Assembly: GCA_038212215.1 (NCBI GenBank)
Contig: JBBQUT010000021.1
Span: 16,779-80,778, forward strand
Length of the DNA stretch: 64,000 bases
Source of the DNA: JALZAI01 sp038212215
GTDB lineage: Bacteria; Actinomycetota; Actinomycetes; Mycobacteriales; Jatrophihabitantaceae
Direction of reading: 5' to 3'
The notes beneath the pieces are model-generated. The model was given only the letters and a program-made list of their open reading frames with translations, made no database searches and was not told where the DNA came from. This document shows positions 1-8,079 of the stretch, one piece after another (within the stretch, counting starts at the first letter, position 1; each line of letters begins with the position of its first letter). Made by a program: the position numbers and the translations under genes.

Positions 1-324
1 GCACCTCACCGTTGCTGGCTGCCTCGCTGCAGCCCTGTCTCAGCCCTGCAACGGCCGTGCCACACCGTCATTGTCGCCCTGACCTTCCGGAACGAGCGCT
101 CATTGGCATAGCGGATCGTTTCGGTCAATCAGTAGAGCCCTACGTACAGCCAGCAGCACCTACTGACCGATCTGTGCGCAACTCGTGAGTGACCTTAAGC
201 CCGCAGACGGCTCTTGCGCGCCCCTTCATTGACCTGAACGCGCTGAACGACGGGGTGCGCGCTGCGTGTGAGGATCAGTGGTCTCTACAACTTTGACGTT
301 CTACAATGTGAGGGTTATGCTCTG
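1..324. other. No recognisable gene
   Basis: I see no convincing reading frame, RNA gene or repeat here. By inference it belongs to island segment A, whose right end is the higBA module and the first tRNA-Val fragment. Confidence 0.5.
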
Positions 325-685
325 ATGATGTGGACGGTGATCCTTCTCGACGAGGTCGACGCCTGGTACGGCGAACTCGTCAAGGAAGACCAGGCCACAG
401 CTGAGCAGGTGACCGCTGCGATCGACAAGCTCCAAGCTGATGGGCCGTCCGCTGGTCGATCGGATCAAGGGCTCCAAAATTCATGCGCTCAAAGAACTGC
501 GGCCGGGTTCTGGTCGCGGGAGTGAGGTCCGGATTCTGTTCGTGTTCGACCCGCAACGACAAGCCGTGCTGCTGGTCGCGGGTGACAAGAGCGGGCAGTG
601 GCGGCAGTGGTACACCGACACCATCCCGGTGGCTGAGCAGCGTTACGAACGTTGGCTCGCCGGTGACTACGACGAGGAGATATGA
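325..685 (+). pseudogene. higB: HigB/RelE-like (Gp49 family) toxin, frameshifted
   Basis: The N-terminal part (MMWTVILLDEVDAWY, from 325 or 328) and the C-terminal part (GRPLVDRIKGSKIH to GDYDEEI, ending 685) are clear halves of one phage-derived Gp49-like/HigB toxin, an mRNA interferase of the RelE superfamily. They lie in different frames. The break is near 436-444, where the text runs DGP in one frame and GRP in the next. The usual family sequence is DGPxLGRPLVD, so an 11-bp loss between two GGGCCG copies explains the shift. The stop overlaps the antitoxin start by ATGA, the normal toxin-first higBA order. The toxin is probably inactive while the antitoxin is intact. A sequencing error is the alternative. 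Confidence 0.75.
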
Positions 686-1002
686 CGATGGCACGCCAGT
701 GGAGCAAGGTTCGCAGCGACGCAGTGGGCACTGTCCTGGACGAGCAGGGTGTCGCGCGTGCCCGCAAGCTGATCGATGAGGCCGTCGGGGCGTCCAAGCT
801 GGCCGATGTGCGCAAGGCCCAAGGCGGCACACAGACCGCGGTGGCGAAGGTGATGAACGTGTCCCAGGCGCGGGTGTCGAAGATCGAGCGGGGCGACCTG
901 TCGCACTCAGAACTCGGCACACTGCAGGCCTACGTAGCGGCGCTGGGCGGAAAGCTCCACGTCATCGCTGACTTCGGTGATCAGACGATCACCGTCGAAT
1001 AG
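682..1002 (+). CDS. higA: HigA-type XRE antitoxin
   Basis: This 106-residue helix-turn-helix protein neutralises HigB toxins and represses its own operon. The XRE/Cro HTH is visible at about residues 50-80 (GGTQTAVAKVMNVSQARVSK, then IERGDLSHSELGTLQAYV), followed by the short strand-rich tail LGGKLHVIADFG typical of the family. The start overlaps the toxin stop as ATGA. A second in-frame start two codons later (MARQ) is possible. A decayed copy of this gene and of the DNA after it lies at 31203-31607, also just before a tRNA-Val fragment. Confidence 0.88.
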   Translation: MTMARQWSKVRSDAVGTVLDEQGVARARKLIDEAVGASKLADVRKAQGGTQTAVAKVMNVSQARVSKIERGDLSHSELGTLQAYVAALGGKLHVIADFGDQTITVE

Positions 1003-1060
1003 CGCTCCCGTTCCACACCTGGGCGCAGCCGGCCACCACCGCCCGGTTGTCGATCTTGGC

Positions 1061-1082
1061 GTGGCAACGGATTGGCAACAGG
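1061..1082 (+). repeat. Putative integrase arm-type sites (GGCAAC repeats)
   Basis: GTGGCAAC (1061) and TTGGCAAC (1072) are spaced 11 bp apart, upstream of the first tRNA-Val fragment. The same pair recurs at 31439-31460 before the third fragment, and GTGGCAAC/GTTGCCAC copies occur at 10184-10230. Short repeats at 11-bp spacing near an att core are typical of tyrosine integrase arm sites. Function is inferred. Confidence 0.4.
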
Positions 1083-1186
1083 AAACGGCGTTGAGGTGCG
1101 GCGGCCAGCGTTGGTCGCGGCACGGGGCCCCCGGAAATGCTCGGGTTCAACGCCCGCCAACGTCAGCCGTCGGGCGTGAGAATTCC

Positions 1187-1229
1187 TTGACACGGTAGGG
1201 GTCACTGGTTCAATCCCAGTATCGCCCAC
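1187..1229 (+). repeat. att1: 43-bp tRNA-Val(GAC) 3' fragment
   Basis: The repeat starts TTGACACGGTAGGGG and ends CCAGTATCGCCCAC. Read as tRNA it contains the anticodon loop TTGACAC (anticodon GAC, valine), the variable region, the T arm ACTGG-TTCAATC-CCAGT and the 3' acceptor strand. No D arm or 5' acceptor strand precedes it, so it is not a tRNA gene. The copies at 31565 and 45251 are identical over 43 bp. This is the standard footprint of tyrosine-integrase elements that use a tRNA 3' end. Confidence 0.85.
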
Positions 1230-1288
1230 TTTTAGACCCCCCGTACTTGCTGGGCTAGAGGCACTTGAGGGGACATAGGGTCCAGGTT

Positions 1289-1304
1289 CGTGCGATCCAC
1301 GTGC
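1289..1304 (+). repeat. Integrase arm-site repeat, left copy
   Basis: CGTGCGATCCACGTGC is identical to 9846-9861 at the other end of segment B. A related TTTGCACGTGG lies about 20 bp to the right. Inferred to bind the integrase encoded at 8711-9829. Confidence 0.6.
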
Positions 1305-1415
1305 GATGCTCGCCGGACTTTGCACGTGGTCACTTCTGCCTGACGCATCGAATCAAAGAGGCCAGTGAGTGACACTTGCGCCACTGCCTGAATGGCGCGC
1401 GTGTTCTAATCAGCC

Positions 1416-1616
1416 ATGCAGCTTCGCCGGCTCGGCGACGGGCCGCAAGTGGTCGAGGTAGCGCCGATCCGGTGCCCGTGCGGTGTGCCGTACCTGCCCG
1501 ACAACGTGCTGATCGCTCACTTGCCGTGTGGCTGCAGCGGCGGCCTCGGGCACCGGACCTATACGTGCTCGGCGTGCGGCCTCATCGTGTACGAGCCGCC
1601 CCACACGGGCTGCTGA
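1416..1616 (+). CDS. Small cysteine-rich (zinc-ribbon-like) protein
   Basis: This 66-residue frame has cysteines in pairs: CPC near residue 20, CGC near 38, CSAC near 51, and a C-terminal Cys. That spacing would suit a zinc ribbon. It points toward the GIY-YIG gene on the other strand and would be the only rightward gene of segment B. An antisense frame (1410-1604) also exists but is alanine/arginine rich. I do not recognise a family. Confidence 0.45.
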   Translation: MQLRRLGDGPQVVEVAPIRCPCGVPYLPDNVLIAHLPCGCSGGLGHRTYTCSACGLIVYEPPHTGC

Positions 1617-1625
1617 CGGGGGTGG

Positions 1626-1955
1626 TCAAGTTGCTGGTGGACGGAAGCGCGGCCATCGGTTGTAGCCCAGACCGGGATCGTTCGAGCGCAGCGAACGGAT
1701 GAAGCTGACCTCGGCCTGCCTGACCTCCGCGTCTGACGCGGTTGCAGACTCCCAGAGGATCTCTTTGCGCACGCTAAAGTCCCGGCGCTGGTCGGGTGTG
1801 AAGTCCTGCGCGATCAATGCATTGTTGGCGCTGCCGAAATAGGTCAGCGTGCCGGTGAGGTCCATGCCGACGTAGATCTTGCCGTTCGGGTACGTGATCT
1901 TGTAGACCGCCTTGACGTGCTGCGCTGGCTGAGCCTGAGCTGGCATCTCGTCCAC
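1626..1955 (-). CDS. GIY-YIG nuclease-like protein
   Basis: This protein of about 109 residues opens its core with AVYKITYPNGKIYVGMD, which matches the first strands of the GIY-YIG fold (the family usually has VYxIxxxxGKxYIG). The next segment has TYFGSANNALI, and the tail RSNDPGLGYN resembles the usual GYN end of short GIY-YIG domains. Such proteins cut DNA, and in phages they act in homing or repair. The listed start is GTG; an ATG three codons later (1946) is possible. It is the last gene of the leftward phage block, beyond a strong hairpin at 1991-2029. Confidence 0.65.
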   Translation of the reverse strand: MDEMPAQAQPAQHVKAVYKITYPNGKIYVGMDLTGTLTYFGSANNALIAQDFTPDQRRDFSVRKEILWESATASDAEVRQAEVSFIRSLRSNDPGLGYNRWPRFRPPAT

Positions 1956-1990
1956 TGCGCGAGCCTAGTTCGAGCGGAAACGGCGTGACG

Positions 1991-2029
1991 CCGAGCGGCC
2001 CGCCCCCAGAGATAGGGCGGGCCGCTCGG
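1991..2029 (-). terminator. Strong 15-bp hairpin after the capsid gene
   Basis: A perfect 15-bp inverted repeat, CCGAGCGGCCCGCCC and its complement, encloses a 9-nt loop. It lies 135 bp past the capsid stop. No T tract follows on the minus strand, so it would be an actinobacterial U-less terminator or a processing stem. Confidence 0.65.
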
Positions 2030-2163
2030 TTGACTAGGTCGACGGCGCAGGTTGGGCACCTACGGGGCCGATGGAAAGTCGGCCCTTGTCCCGGCCTTCG
2101 TTCGGCGCGCCCATGATCGAGACAACGCGCCGCGACGTTGACGCCAGCGACCCGAGATCGGTC

Positions 2164-3543
2164 CTACGCGCCGTAGGTCGGCGTGACCAGGCCGGTGCCG
2201 GAAACGACGCATATCGACTTGGGGAAGCGAGACAGCACGGCGACATAGTTGTAGACGCGCAAGTAGATCGACAAGGTGTCCGCCTTCGGTTCACGGAATG
2301 CCTCGGCCCGCGGTGCGCCTTCGTACAAAATGACGTCGCCGGCCTTGAACACGATCACCGGATCCTGGTTGGTCCCGGCGCCGATATTCGTCGGCAGGAG
2401 CGGGTCGGTGATGACGGCGAGGCCCTGCAGGACGCCCACGATGCCGGACGCGGCGGTCGTGGTCTGGACGCCTAATGCGTTCTGCGGCGCGCTCGACGTG
2501 GGCAGCACTAGCGGCCGCCCGTTGCTGTCCGAGGCCGCCTGGAAGGCAGCCCAGCGGCGTGGGTGCATGACGACGGTGTCCGGCGCCGCGAACCGATTCT
2601 GCTGCACCGCCGAGATCGCCTGAGCGATCTGGATATAGAGCTTCGCGGTCGTCGGCGATGCATCGGTGTAGGTCTGGGTCAGGATTCCAGCCGTCTGCAG
2701 GATCCCATTCTTGTTCGCGCCGGCATTGTTCAGCACAAACGAATCGACCTTCGCGGCATAATCGGCGAGCAGGTCGGCGAGCAGCATTTCGTCCACGTTG
2801 ATCGGCGATTGTTCCAGCATTTGCACCGAGATGACCTGGGCGCCGGCGAGCGTCGCAACTGCGGCGGTCGCGGTGCCGGTCGTGGCATCGGTGTTCTGGA
2901 TCGGTGTGTTCTGGGTGGCCTGCTCGGCCACGGCGGTTCCGGTCGACAGGCGCGGCACGTTGATCGTGTCCGTGCCGGGCGGCATCGGCTGGTTCTGCAC
3001 TCGGTCGGCGACCGGCCGCGATGCCCGTGCGAGCTCGATGAAGTCCTTCACGAGCCAGACGGGCGGCACGAAGTCTCCACCCGCGCCATCGGTCGTGTTC
3101 AGTGCGCGCAGCTCGAGCTCGGCGGCACGGTTGTTCGACTGCAGCCGGTCGCGCGCCTCGCTGGCACCATCGCGGCCGAGCGCAACGGACGCCATGTCCT
3201 TGATCCAACTTCGGCGGTGGTCGCCTCGCGTGTAGGGGTGCGCTTCGCCGGTGATGCGGGCACCGCCGGTCCTGCCGTTCTCGGTGTGCCCGCCGCCGAA
3301 GCTGGCGCGCAACTGCTGCGCCTGCGCAATCCGAGCGTCGTCGGCCTCGGCGTCGGCAATGAGGCCGTCGAGCCGAGCGATCTCGGCGCGCAGCTCGTTG
3401 AAGCGCGCGGTCTCGTTCGGGCTGAGGTCGCGCCGGTGCTGCTCGGCGACGGCGACGACGGCCTGGGCCTCGGCGTGCACGGTCTTGCGCTGGTTCCGCA
3501 GGAACTCGGCTGGTGAGCCTGCGCTCGGGGGAGGTGTTGGCAT
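2164..3543 (-). CDS. HK97-fold major capsid protein
   Basis: This 459-residue protein would form the shell of the satellite particle. Residues about 15-75 are a helical, charged segment (EAQAVVAVAEQHRRDLSPNE onward) like the delta or scaffold domain of HK97-type capsids. The shell domain follows from about residue 150, with VPPVWLVKDFIELARASRPV, a P-loop-like INVPRL region and a C-terminal AVLSRFPKSICVV. The start at 3543 is set by an AGGAG 7 nt upstream; in-frame codons further upstream lack a ribosome site. No protease gene lies before it, unlike complete siphophages and the phiRv elements. Confidence 0.9.
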   Translation of the reverse strand: MPTPPPSAGSPAEFLRNQRKTVHAEAQAVVAVAEQHRRDLSPNETARFNELRAEIARLDGLIADAEADDARIAQAQQLRASFGGGHTENGRTGGARITGEAHPYTRGDHRRSWIKDMASVALGRDGASEARDRLQSNNRAAELELRALNTTDGAGGDFVPPVWLVKDFIELARASRPVADRVQNQPMPPGTDTINVPRLSTGTAVAEQATQNTPIQNTDATTGTATAAVATLAGAQVISVQMLEQSPINVDEMLLADLLADYAAKVDSFVLNNAGANKNGILQTAGILTQTYTDASPTTAKLYIQIAQAISAVQQNRFAAPDTVVMHPRRWAAFQAASDSNGRPLVLPTSSAPQNALGVQTTTAASGIVGVLQGLAVITDPLLPTNIGAGTNQDPVIVFKAGDVILYEGAPRAEAFREPKADTLSIYLRVYNYVAVLSRFPKSICVVSGTGLVTPTYGA

Positions 3544-3863
3544 TTGGTTCTCCTGGTGTGCGGACGGCCTCTCGGGCACGTCAAGGTGTGGACGCGCCGG
3601 GGGCCTGTCCGTGGGTGGCTCTCCAGCCGCTGCCACACGTCACTCACACCGGACAATCACGTCGATGAGGTTGCGCCTCCGCGCCATGCCTCCGCGAACT
3701 GCGATCATCCCTATTCTACCGCCTGGAACCTTCGAAAAGGGGGGCGGAACCGGCCTTTGACCCCATGAAAACGAGGTCGGAGGGGTAAAAAACTATCGAC
3801 TGGCAGGGTCCATCAGCCGGTGCCCAAAAAACGCGAAACGGGCACGGGGCCGCGGGCACCGCG
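3544..3863. other. Capsid gene upstream region
   Basis: This 320-bp gap has no credible gene. It should hold the promoter or read-through leader of the capsid gene. GTGCCC (3820) and GGGCAC (3840) form a 6-bp inverted repeat, with a T run on the minus strand inside the loop. Several A/T-rich patches stand out against the GC-rich surroundings. Confidence 0.4.
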
Positions 3864-4178
3864 TCACCCGTCGCCGTCCAGCTCGGCCGCGTCCTCGGGG
3901 ACATCGGGACGGTGCGCGTAGCGCCAATAGGCATCGTCCATCCCGACCTGGACGACCAGCGCAGCGATCACCTCGTTGACCACGGCCACGCGCAGCGCAT
4001 CCAATCGCGCCTCTCCGCGGTCACGGGCAAGGCGCCTGTTGACGATGTGCAGGCCATCCGGCGTGAAGGCACCGGATTGGACCAGATCCCGGAGCACGCA
4101 CAGTTCGGTGCTGATCATCAAACGCATCGCGGTGTCGTGCATCGGCTCGGGCGCCATCCCGCCGACCGAGTCACTCAT
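3864..4178 (-). CDS. Hypothetical phage protein
   Basis: A 104-residue acidic helical protein. Residues about 15-85 look like one continuous domain (AMRLMISTELCVLRDLVQSG, ALRVAVVNEVIAALVVQVG). Its start overlaps the stop of the gene before it by ATGA, so the two are translationally coupled. It lies between the replication gene and the capsid gene. I do not recognise a family. Confidence 0.65.
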   Translation of the reverse strand: MSDSVGGMAPEPMHDTAMRLMISTELCVLRDLVQSGAFTPDGLHIVNRRLARDRGEARLDALRVAVVNEVIAALVVQVGMDDAYWRYAHRPDVPEDAAELDGDG

Positions 4179-4426
4179 GCTGCGCCTCCGCCGTGGAAGG
4201 GGTCGACGACCGCGGCCAGACCCTTGTGCCGGCGCCGGGCCTGCCGTCCTGCTTGCAGGGCCGCGAGCCGGTCTGCTTCAGCATCGGCCATTGTGTCGGC
4301 GTCGCGCGCGATGCTGACCGCCAGAGCCAGCGCGTCGCTCACGACTGCTGACCACGTCCTGTCCGGCCAGGTCTGCGCGGCCGCGGTGGCGAGGTCGTCG
4401 TCAAGATCTAGGTGTGCGATTCTCAC
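4175..4426 (-). CDS. Hypothetical small phage protein
   Basis: An 83-residue protein beginning MRIAHLDLDDDLATAAAQ with a basic middle (QAGRQARRRHKG). An alanine-rich helix covers residues about 28-60. An AGGAGA-like site precedes the ATG. It is the first gene of a pair coupled to the 104-residue protein. No function can be assigned. Confidence 0.65.
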   Translation of the reverse strand: MRIAHLDLDDDLATAAAQTWPDRTWSAVVSDALALAVSIARDADTMADAEADRLAALQAGRQARRRHKGLAAVVDPFHGGGAA

Positions 4427-4566
4427 GGGATTCTCCTTCTGGTTGGTCTCGTCTGTCGGTTCGGCCCGGTGCTCATGGCCGTATTTCGGGCGTCACCAGA
4501 TTTGTCGACACATGGGGATACATGAAATAAGGGAGAGAGGGAGAGCGAGAGAGCGACAGTGCATGC
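4427..4566 (-). other. Pyrimidine-rich spacer after primase gene
   Basis: On the coding (minus) strand this 140-bp gap carries a CT-repeat tract opposite 4530-4562 (GGGAGAGAGGGAGAGCGAGA on the plus strand). No gene is visible. Confidence 0.4.
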
Positions 4567-6726
4567 TTATGTCGACATTTCTGGTGACGCTCGATCGAGG
4601 TCGACGCGCGAGACGGTCGCCAACGTGTCCACCGTCGCCGCGTCCACGCCCGCGGCCACGCTGTAGCGCCAGCCTGCACCGCTGAGCGCTGGCTCATCGA
4701 GGCGCAGCAGGCCGAGAATGTGCAACGCCTGCAACGTCCGGTCGACGGTGGCGCGCGGCTTGTCCACTCGCGAACGCACCTCGCTCGTGCTGCTCGCTGG
4801 ATTCTCGGCAATGTCGAGCAGCACGAGCAGCCGCAACGGTGGGATCGAGTCGCGGGCGCAGCGGGTCACCAGATGCAGCAGGCGCCCACGGTCCATGCCG
4901 AGCGCGAGGCCGCCGCGCATAATCTGCGCGAGCTGCTTCGCGTACCTCGTCGGCATCTCCGGTGCGTAGGAGTCGAGCACGTTGCCTGCATAGTCGTGCT
5001 CGACGGCGGTGCGCGCCAGCGTCACCACGTCGGCCAGCGCAAGGATCGTCTCGGATTCCTCGCGCGTGAGTGTGAGGTCTGCGCTCGTGTCGACGGTGGC
5101 GAGCAGGCCACCGACCACGCCGGCCAGCTCGGCGCGCATGACTTCCTCGGTGCCGGCGTTGCCGATGGCCTGGCGACCGGACGCGATACGCCCGACCGTG
5201 GAGTCCAGGCGCACGAGCACGAACCGGTCACCCATCGAACTGACCACCTCATGGGCCTTGTCCCATTTCGTGGTGACGGCACCGATCACAACCAAGCGGC
5301 CCGTCCAGGTGAGCGTCTGCCCACCGTCAGAACCGACGTTGCGTTCCCACTTGCCATCGTGAATCTCGCGCATCGCTGCGAGCACGGCCGATCGCGCGTC
5401 GCGTTGCATGGACAGGATGGACGTCACGTCCTTGATGACGAGTAGGCCGTGGTCACCGATCTTGCGCAGCAGGCCGCCTGTCGCGTTCTTGGTCCGCTCG
5501 CGCTTGCTCGTGGCCGAGAGCAGCGCGCCTTCGCTGGTGATCGTGGAGGTGACGAAGGCGCCGGCACCGGCGAGCGGCCACACGGTCTCGGTCTTCGCAG
5601 CACCGGAGCCGGACACGACCAGCAGCCACGGCGGATCGCCGGGCAGTTGCTCGGCAGCGGCGACGCACAGCACCACGTCGAGCGCGCCGAGGTCGTACTC
5701 GCGCCCGAGCCAGCGGGCGAACGTGTCGTGCACCTCGCGCAACGTGCACGGCTCGGGTGCCGGGCCGTCGATCAGCGTCAGGCGCGGCATCGTCGCGTCC
5801 GAGCGTGCCCGTGTCGCATCGGGGTCGGCAGCGATCGCCTGCGCGACCGCCCATGCCAGCAGGCCGCCCCATTCAAGGGCGGCGACCCTGCCGGTGCGAG
5901 CCGCACCCTGCCGGCCGGTGCCCGCACGGGCGACCGCGGCCAGGAACACCGATTCGAGCGTGTCCGCGGCGAGCTGCGCGTCATAGAATCCGGCCGCCGA
6001 TTCCTTCATCGCGCCGGCAAGGTGGCCTGTCATCGACTGGTGTCGCGACTCGCCAGCCCGCACGGACTTGTCGAACGAACAGACCTGCAGCTCAAGCAGG
6101 TCCGGGCGCGTCCCGTCGCGATGCTCGGCGAGGAACTTGGCGACCTGTCCGTCTGTCGCACTGCCCGCCGCGTCGAGCGCATCGGGCAACTGGTCGGCGA
6201 GGTAAGCGGGCAGCCCTGGCACCGGCCCGATGCGATGCCACCTGTAGCGACCACCGGGGGCCGTGTGCACAGACGGTGCCACCACAATCACGCCGTTGCG
6301 TCCGCGCACCTCGCCCCAGCCACCGCCGAGTGCGCCGACCCCGTTGCCGAATGTGGCGCCGGGCGGGCAGCCGAACAGGTAGTGCCCCCGGCCGGGCACG
6401 TCGGGCCGCGTTCCTTGAAACGGCGGCGCGACGTCATCGACGGCGCGGCCGATTGCCTCGTGCAGTTTGCCCGGCGCGTCGACGTCGAGCACGACGGCAC
6501 CGGATCGGCCGACGTGTAGGAACAGCCCGTGGTCGGTGCCGGCGAACCAGGCGGCGAGCTGCTTCGGGTCGCGGCTGGTGCGCTCATGCCAGGACGCGCC
6601 GAGCACGGAACCGGGATTCTTCGTCCTCGCCTTGACCGGGCCGACGTACCAGCCGGCTTCGGCGTAAGCCAGCGCAGCGGCGAGCGTGTCCAGGCCGGTG
6701 ACGTCAGGAATCCGTAGCGCGCTCAT
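4567..6726 (-). CDS. Bifunctional primase-polymerase / helicase-like replication protein
   Basis: This 719-residue protein probably primes and drives replication of the satellite. Residues 1-190 match the AEP prim-pol domain: AALAYAEAGWYVGPVKARTK at the start and the metal-binding VVLDVDAPG. An ATPase-like section follows near residue 370, with the Walker-A-like VSGSGAAKTE and Walker-B-like LLVIKDVTS. The C-terminus has a winged helix (SEVRSRVDKPRATVDRTLQA) for origin binding. The ATG at 6726 overlaps the upstream stop (ATGA), which chooses it over the longer open frame. It ends the coupled early operon. Confidence 0.88.
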   Translation of the reverse strand: MSALRIPDVTGLDTLAAALAYAEAGWYVGPVKARTKNPGSVLGASWHERTSRDPKQLAAWFAGTDHGLFLHVGRSGAVVLDVDAPGKLHEAIGRAVDDVAPPFQGTRPDVPGRGHYLFGCPPGATFGNGVGALGGGWGEVRGRNGVIVVAPSVHTAPGGRYRWHRIGPVPGLPAYLADQLPDALDAAGSATDGQVAKFLAEHRDGTRPDLLELQVCSFDKSVRAGESRHQSMTGHLAGAMKESAAGFYDAQLAADTLESVFLAAVARAGTGRQGAARTGRVAALEWGGLLAWAVAQAIAADPDATRARSDATMPRLTLIDGPAPEPCTLREVHDTFARWLGREYDLGALDVVLCVAAAEQLPGDPPWLLVVSGSGAAKTETVWPLAGAGAFVTSTITSEGALLSATSKRERTKNATGGLLRKIGDHGLLVIKDVTSILSMQRDARSAVLAAMREIHDGKWERNVGSDGGQTLTWTGRLVVIGAVTTKWDKAHEVVSSMGDRFVLVRLDSTVGRIASGRQAIGNAGTEEVMRAELAGVVGGLLATVDTSADLTLTREESETILALADVVTLARTAVEHDYAGNVLDSYAPEMPTRYAKQLAQIMRGGLALGMDRGRLLHLVTRCARDSIPPLRLLVLLDIAENPASSTSEVRSRVDKPRATVDRTLQALHILGLLRLDEPALSGAGWRYSVAAGVDAATVDTLATVSRVDLDRASPEMST

Positions 6727-7004
6727 CTGCGCCACCGCGCGATCGCGGCGTGCAGATTCGCCGTCACAGCAGGACAGTGACCGTCGTGCTCGACGGTCAC
6801 GCGGCACGCCTCGCCGTTGCGGGTAGCGCGACGACGAGCCGCACGGTTCGGCATCACGAAGCGGGCGCCGCATGGGCAGGGCTCACCCATTGCGACAAGG
6901 TTGCGCCTGGCGATGCCCTCGCGGATCTCGGGTGGCGCGTCGTCGGGAGGTTCGGCCAGCATGAACGCGACTGTCTCGCCGTTGACCTCGCGGAAGCTCA
7001 GCAC
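6723..7004 (-). CDS. Small Cys-containing phage protein
   Basis: A 93-residue protein starting at a GTG that overlaps the previous stop (GTGCTGA). Its sequence VLSFREVNGETVAFMLAEPP leads into a basic region with CPCG (about residue 43) and two later cysteines, which may bind zinc. Its stop overlaps the primase start. The alternative upstream extension would run over the preceding zinc-finger gene, so the short form is preferred. Function unknown. Confidence 0.65.
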   Translation of the reverse strand: MLSFREVNGETVAFMLAEPPDDAPPEIREGIARRNLVAMGEPCPCGARFVMPNRAARRRATRNGEACRVTVEHDGHCPAVTANLHAAIARWRR

Positions 7005-7231
7005 TTCGCGCGGCCGACCTGCTGAACCGGCACGAAGGCGAACAGCGTGCGGTAATCGACATCGACCGTGTGCCGCGCCGAGCGCGCATGCGACCACGCG
7101 GCGCCGGTGTTGGCGAACACCCGGCCGCAGACCGAACACCGGCACCGGACGAGGCGCTCGCTAGTCACCCGCGCGATGTCGCCGGCGCGCAGCTCGACAG
7201 CGTCGCCGTCGCCGATCTTCGCCCCGGTCAC
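6998..7231 (-). CDS. Small C2H2-type zinc-finger protein
   Basis: A 77-residue protein whose middle reads CRCSVCGRVFANTGAAWSHA and continues to a second His five residues later. The spacing Cx2C, 12 residues, His, 5 residues, His is that of a C2H2 finger. Bacterial C2H2 fingers are uncommon and usually bind DNA. The GTG start at 7231 overlaps the previous stop as GTGA. It sits between the HTH protein and the primase, so it is probably a regulator or replication accessory. Confidence 0.65.
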   Translation of the reverse strand: MTGAKIGDGDAVELRAGDIARVTSERLVRCRCSVCGRVFANTGAAWSHARSARHTVDVDYRTLFAFVPVQQVGRAKC

Positions 7232-8079
7232 TGCGCATCGCCTTCGGCCGGCTCGCACGACTCTGCTTCGGCTACGAGCGCGTCGCGCAGCTCGTCAAGG
7301 TCCAGGAAGGCCAGTGCTTCCTCGACTGCGTCGACATCGCCCTGGCGAGCGGCCCGCTGCGCTCGGCGTAGCGCCTCCCGCGCCTCTGCGACCGGGTCGG
7401 CGGACAGCTCCCGGCGTAGCTCAGCCTCGCCGACCTCTATTGCTTTCGCGTAGGTGCTCACGCCGTGCTTCTGGGCCATGCGCTGGCGGTGCTCGGTGAG
7501 CACCGCCCTCTCTCGCGCGTCGAGACGTTCCAGTTCGTGGTCGCGCTGCGCGCACTGCGCAAGGTCCAGATCGCAGACAGGGGAGGACATGTCGACGGTG
7601 CCGCTGTCACGGGCGGCCCGCAGACTCGCGGCGGTGATCTTGCCTGCCGACTGTGCCCGCTCGACAACCTCGCGCATCGCGTCCGGGTCGCCGAGCAGCG
7701 GCACCAGCGCGCGGGCCTGCCGCTCGTTGCTAATCGTGTCGCCCATGGGCGACAACGCGACAGCAGCGGCACCGATCATCCGGTGCGCGTAGGACTTGCT
7801 GAGCCCGAACCTGTCGGCCGCGTAGCCGGCGAAGTCGCCATGCGTCGCGCGGTACAGCTTGCGGTCGCGGATCGTGGCGAGCGCGGAGCCGACCTCGACG
7901 AACGTGCGCAGCCCCTCGTCCACGATTGCTTCGCAGACGGCGCGTGCGTCGACCTCGGCGAGTGTCAGCGGCGATCCGTTGTCCGCGATGTCGGGGTCAG
8001 CGGTTACGATGGTGTCGGTCGTGGGGACCTCGGGGGCCGCCTGGGCAGGGCGGCTTCTCCCGTTTCTAGGCCCGGTCAC
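7228..8079 (-). CDS. Phage HTH/ParB-like DNA-binding protein
   Basis: A 283-residue protein. Residues about 45-100 (FVEVGSALATIRDRKLY, then YAADRFGLSKSYAHRMIGAA) are a pattern common in phage and plasmid proteins where a helix-turn-helix follows a 'decide how many roots' helix. NERQARALVPLL is another shared segment. The C-terminal half is a charged coiled coil (EREAL, RRAQRAARQGD). It starts at a GTG overlapping the xis stop. Likely roles are replication initiation, partition or regulation; I cannot separate these. Confidence 0.65.
   Translation of the reverse strand: MTGPRNGRSRPAQAAPEVPTTDTIVTADPDIADNGSPLTLAEVDARAVCEAIVDEGLRTFVEVGSALATIRDRKLYRATHGDFAGYAADRFGLSKSYAHRMIGAAAVALSPMGDTISNERQARALVPLLGDPDAMREVVERAQSAGKITAASLRAARDSGTVDMSSPVCDLDLAQCAQRDHELERLDARERAVLTEHRQRMAQKHGVSTYAKAIEVGEAELRRELSADPVAEAREALRRAQRAARQGDVDAVEEALAFLDLDELRDALVAEAESCEPAEGDAQ

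Noticed and set aside
1181..1230. A tRNA gene
   Set aside because: Only the anticodon loop and 3' half are present. I looked for a 5' half (GGGCGAT and D arm) before each of the five copies and found none.
2563..3516. A 317-residue plus-strand protein
   Set aside because: It lies antisense to the capsid gene, and its Gly/Arg/Val-rich text shows no family pattern.
5449..6519. A 356-residue plus-strand protein
   Set aside because: It is the antisense of the primase-polymerase gene. High third-position GC opens such frames by chance.
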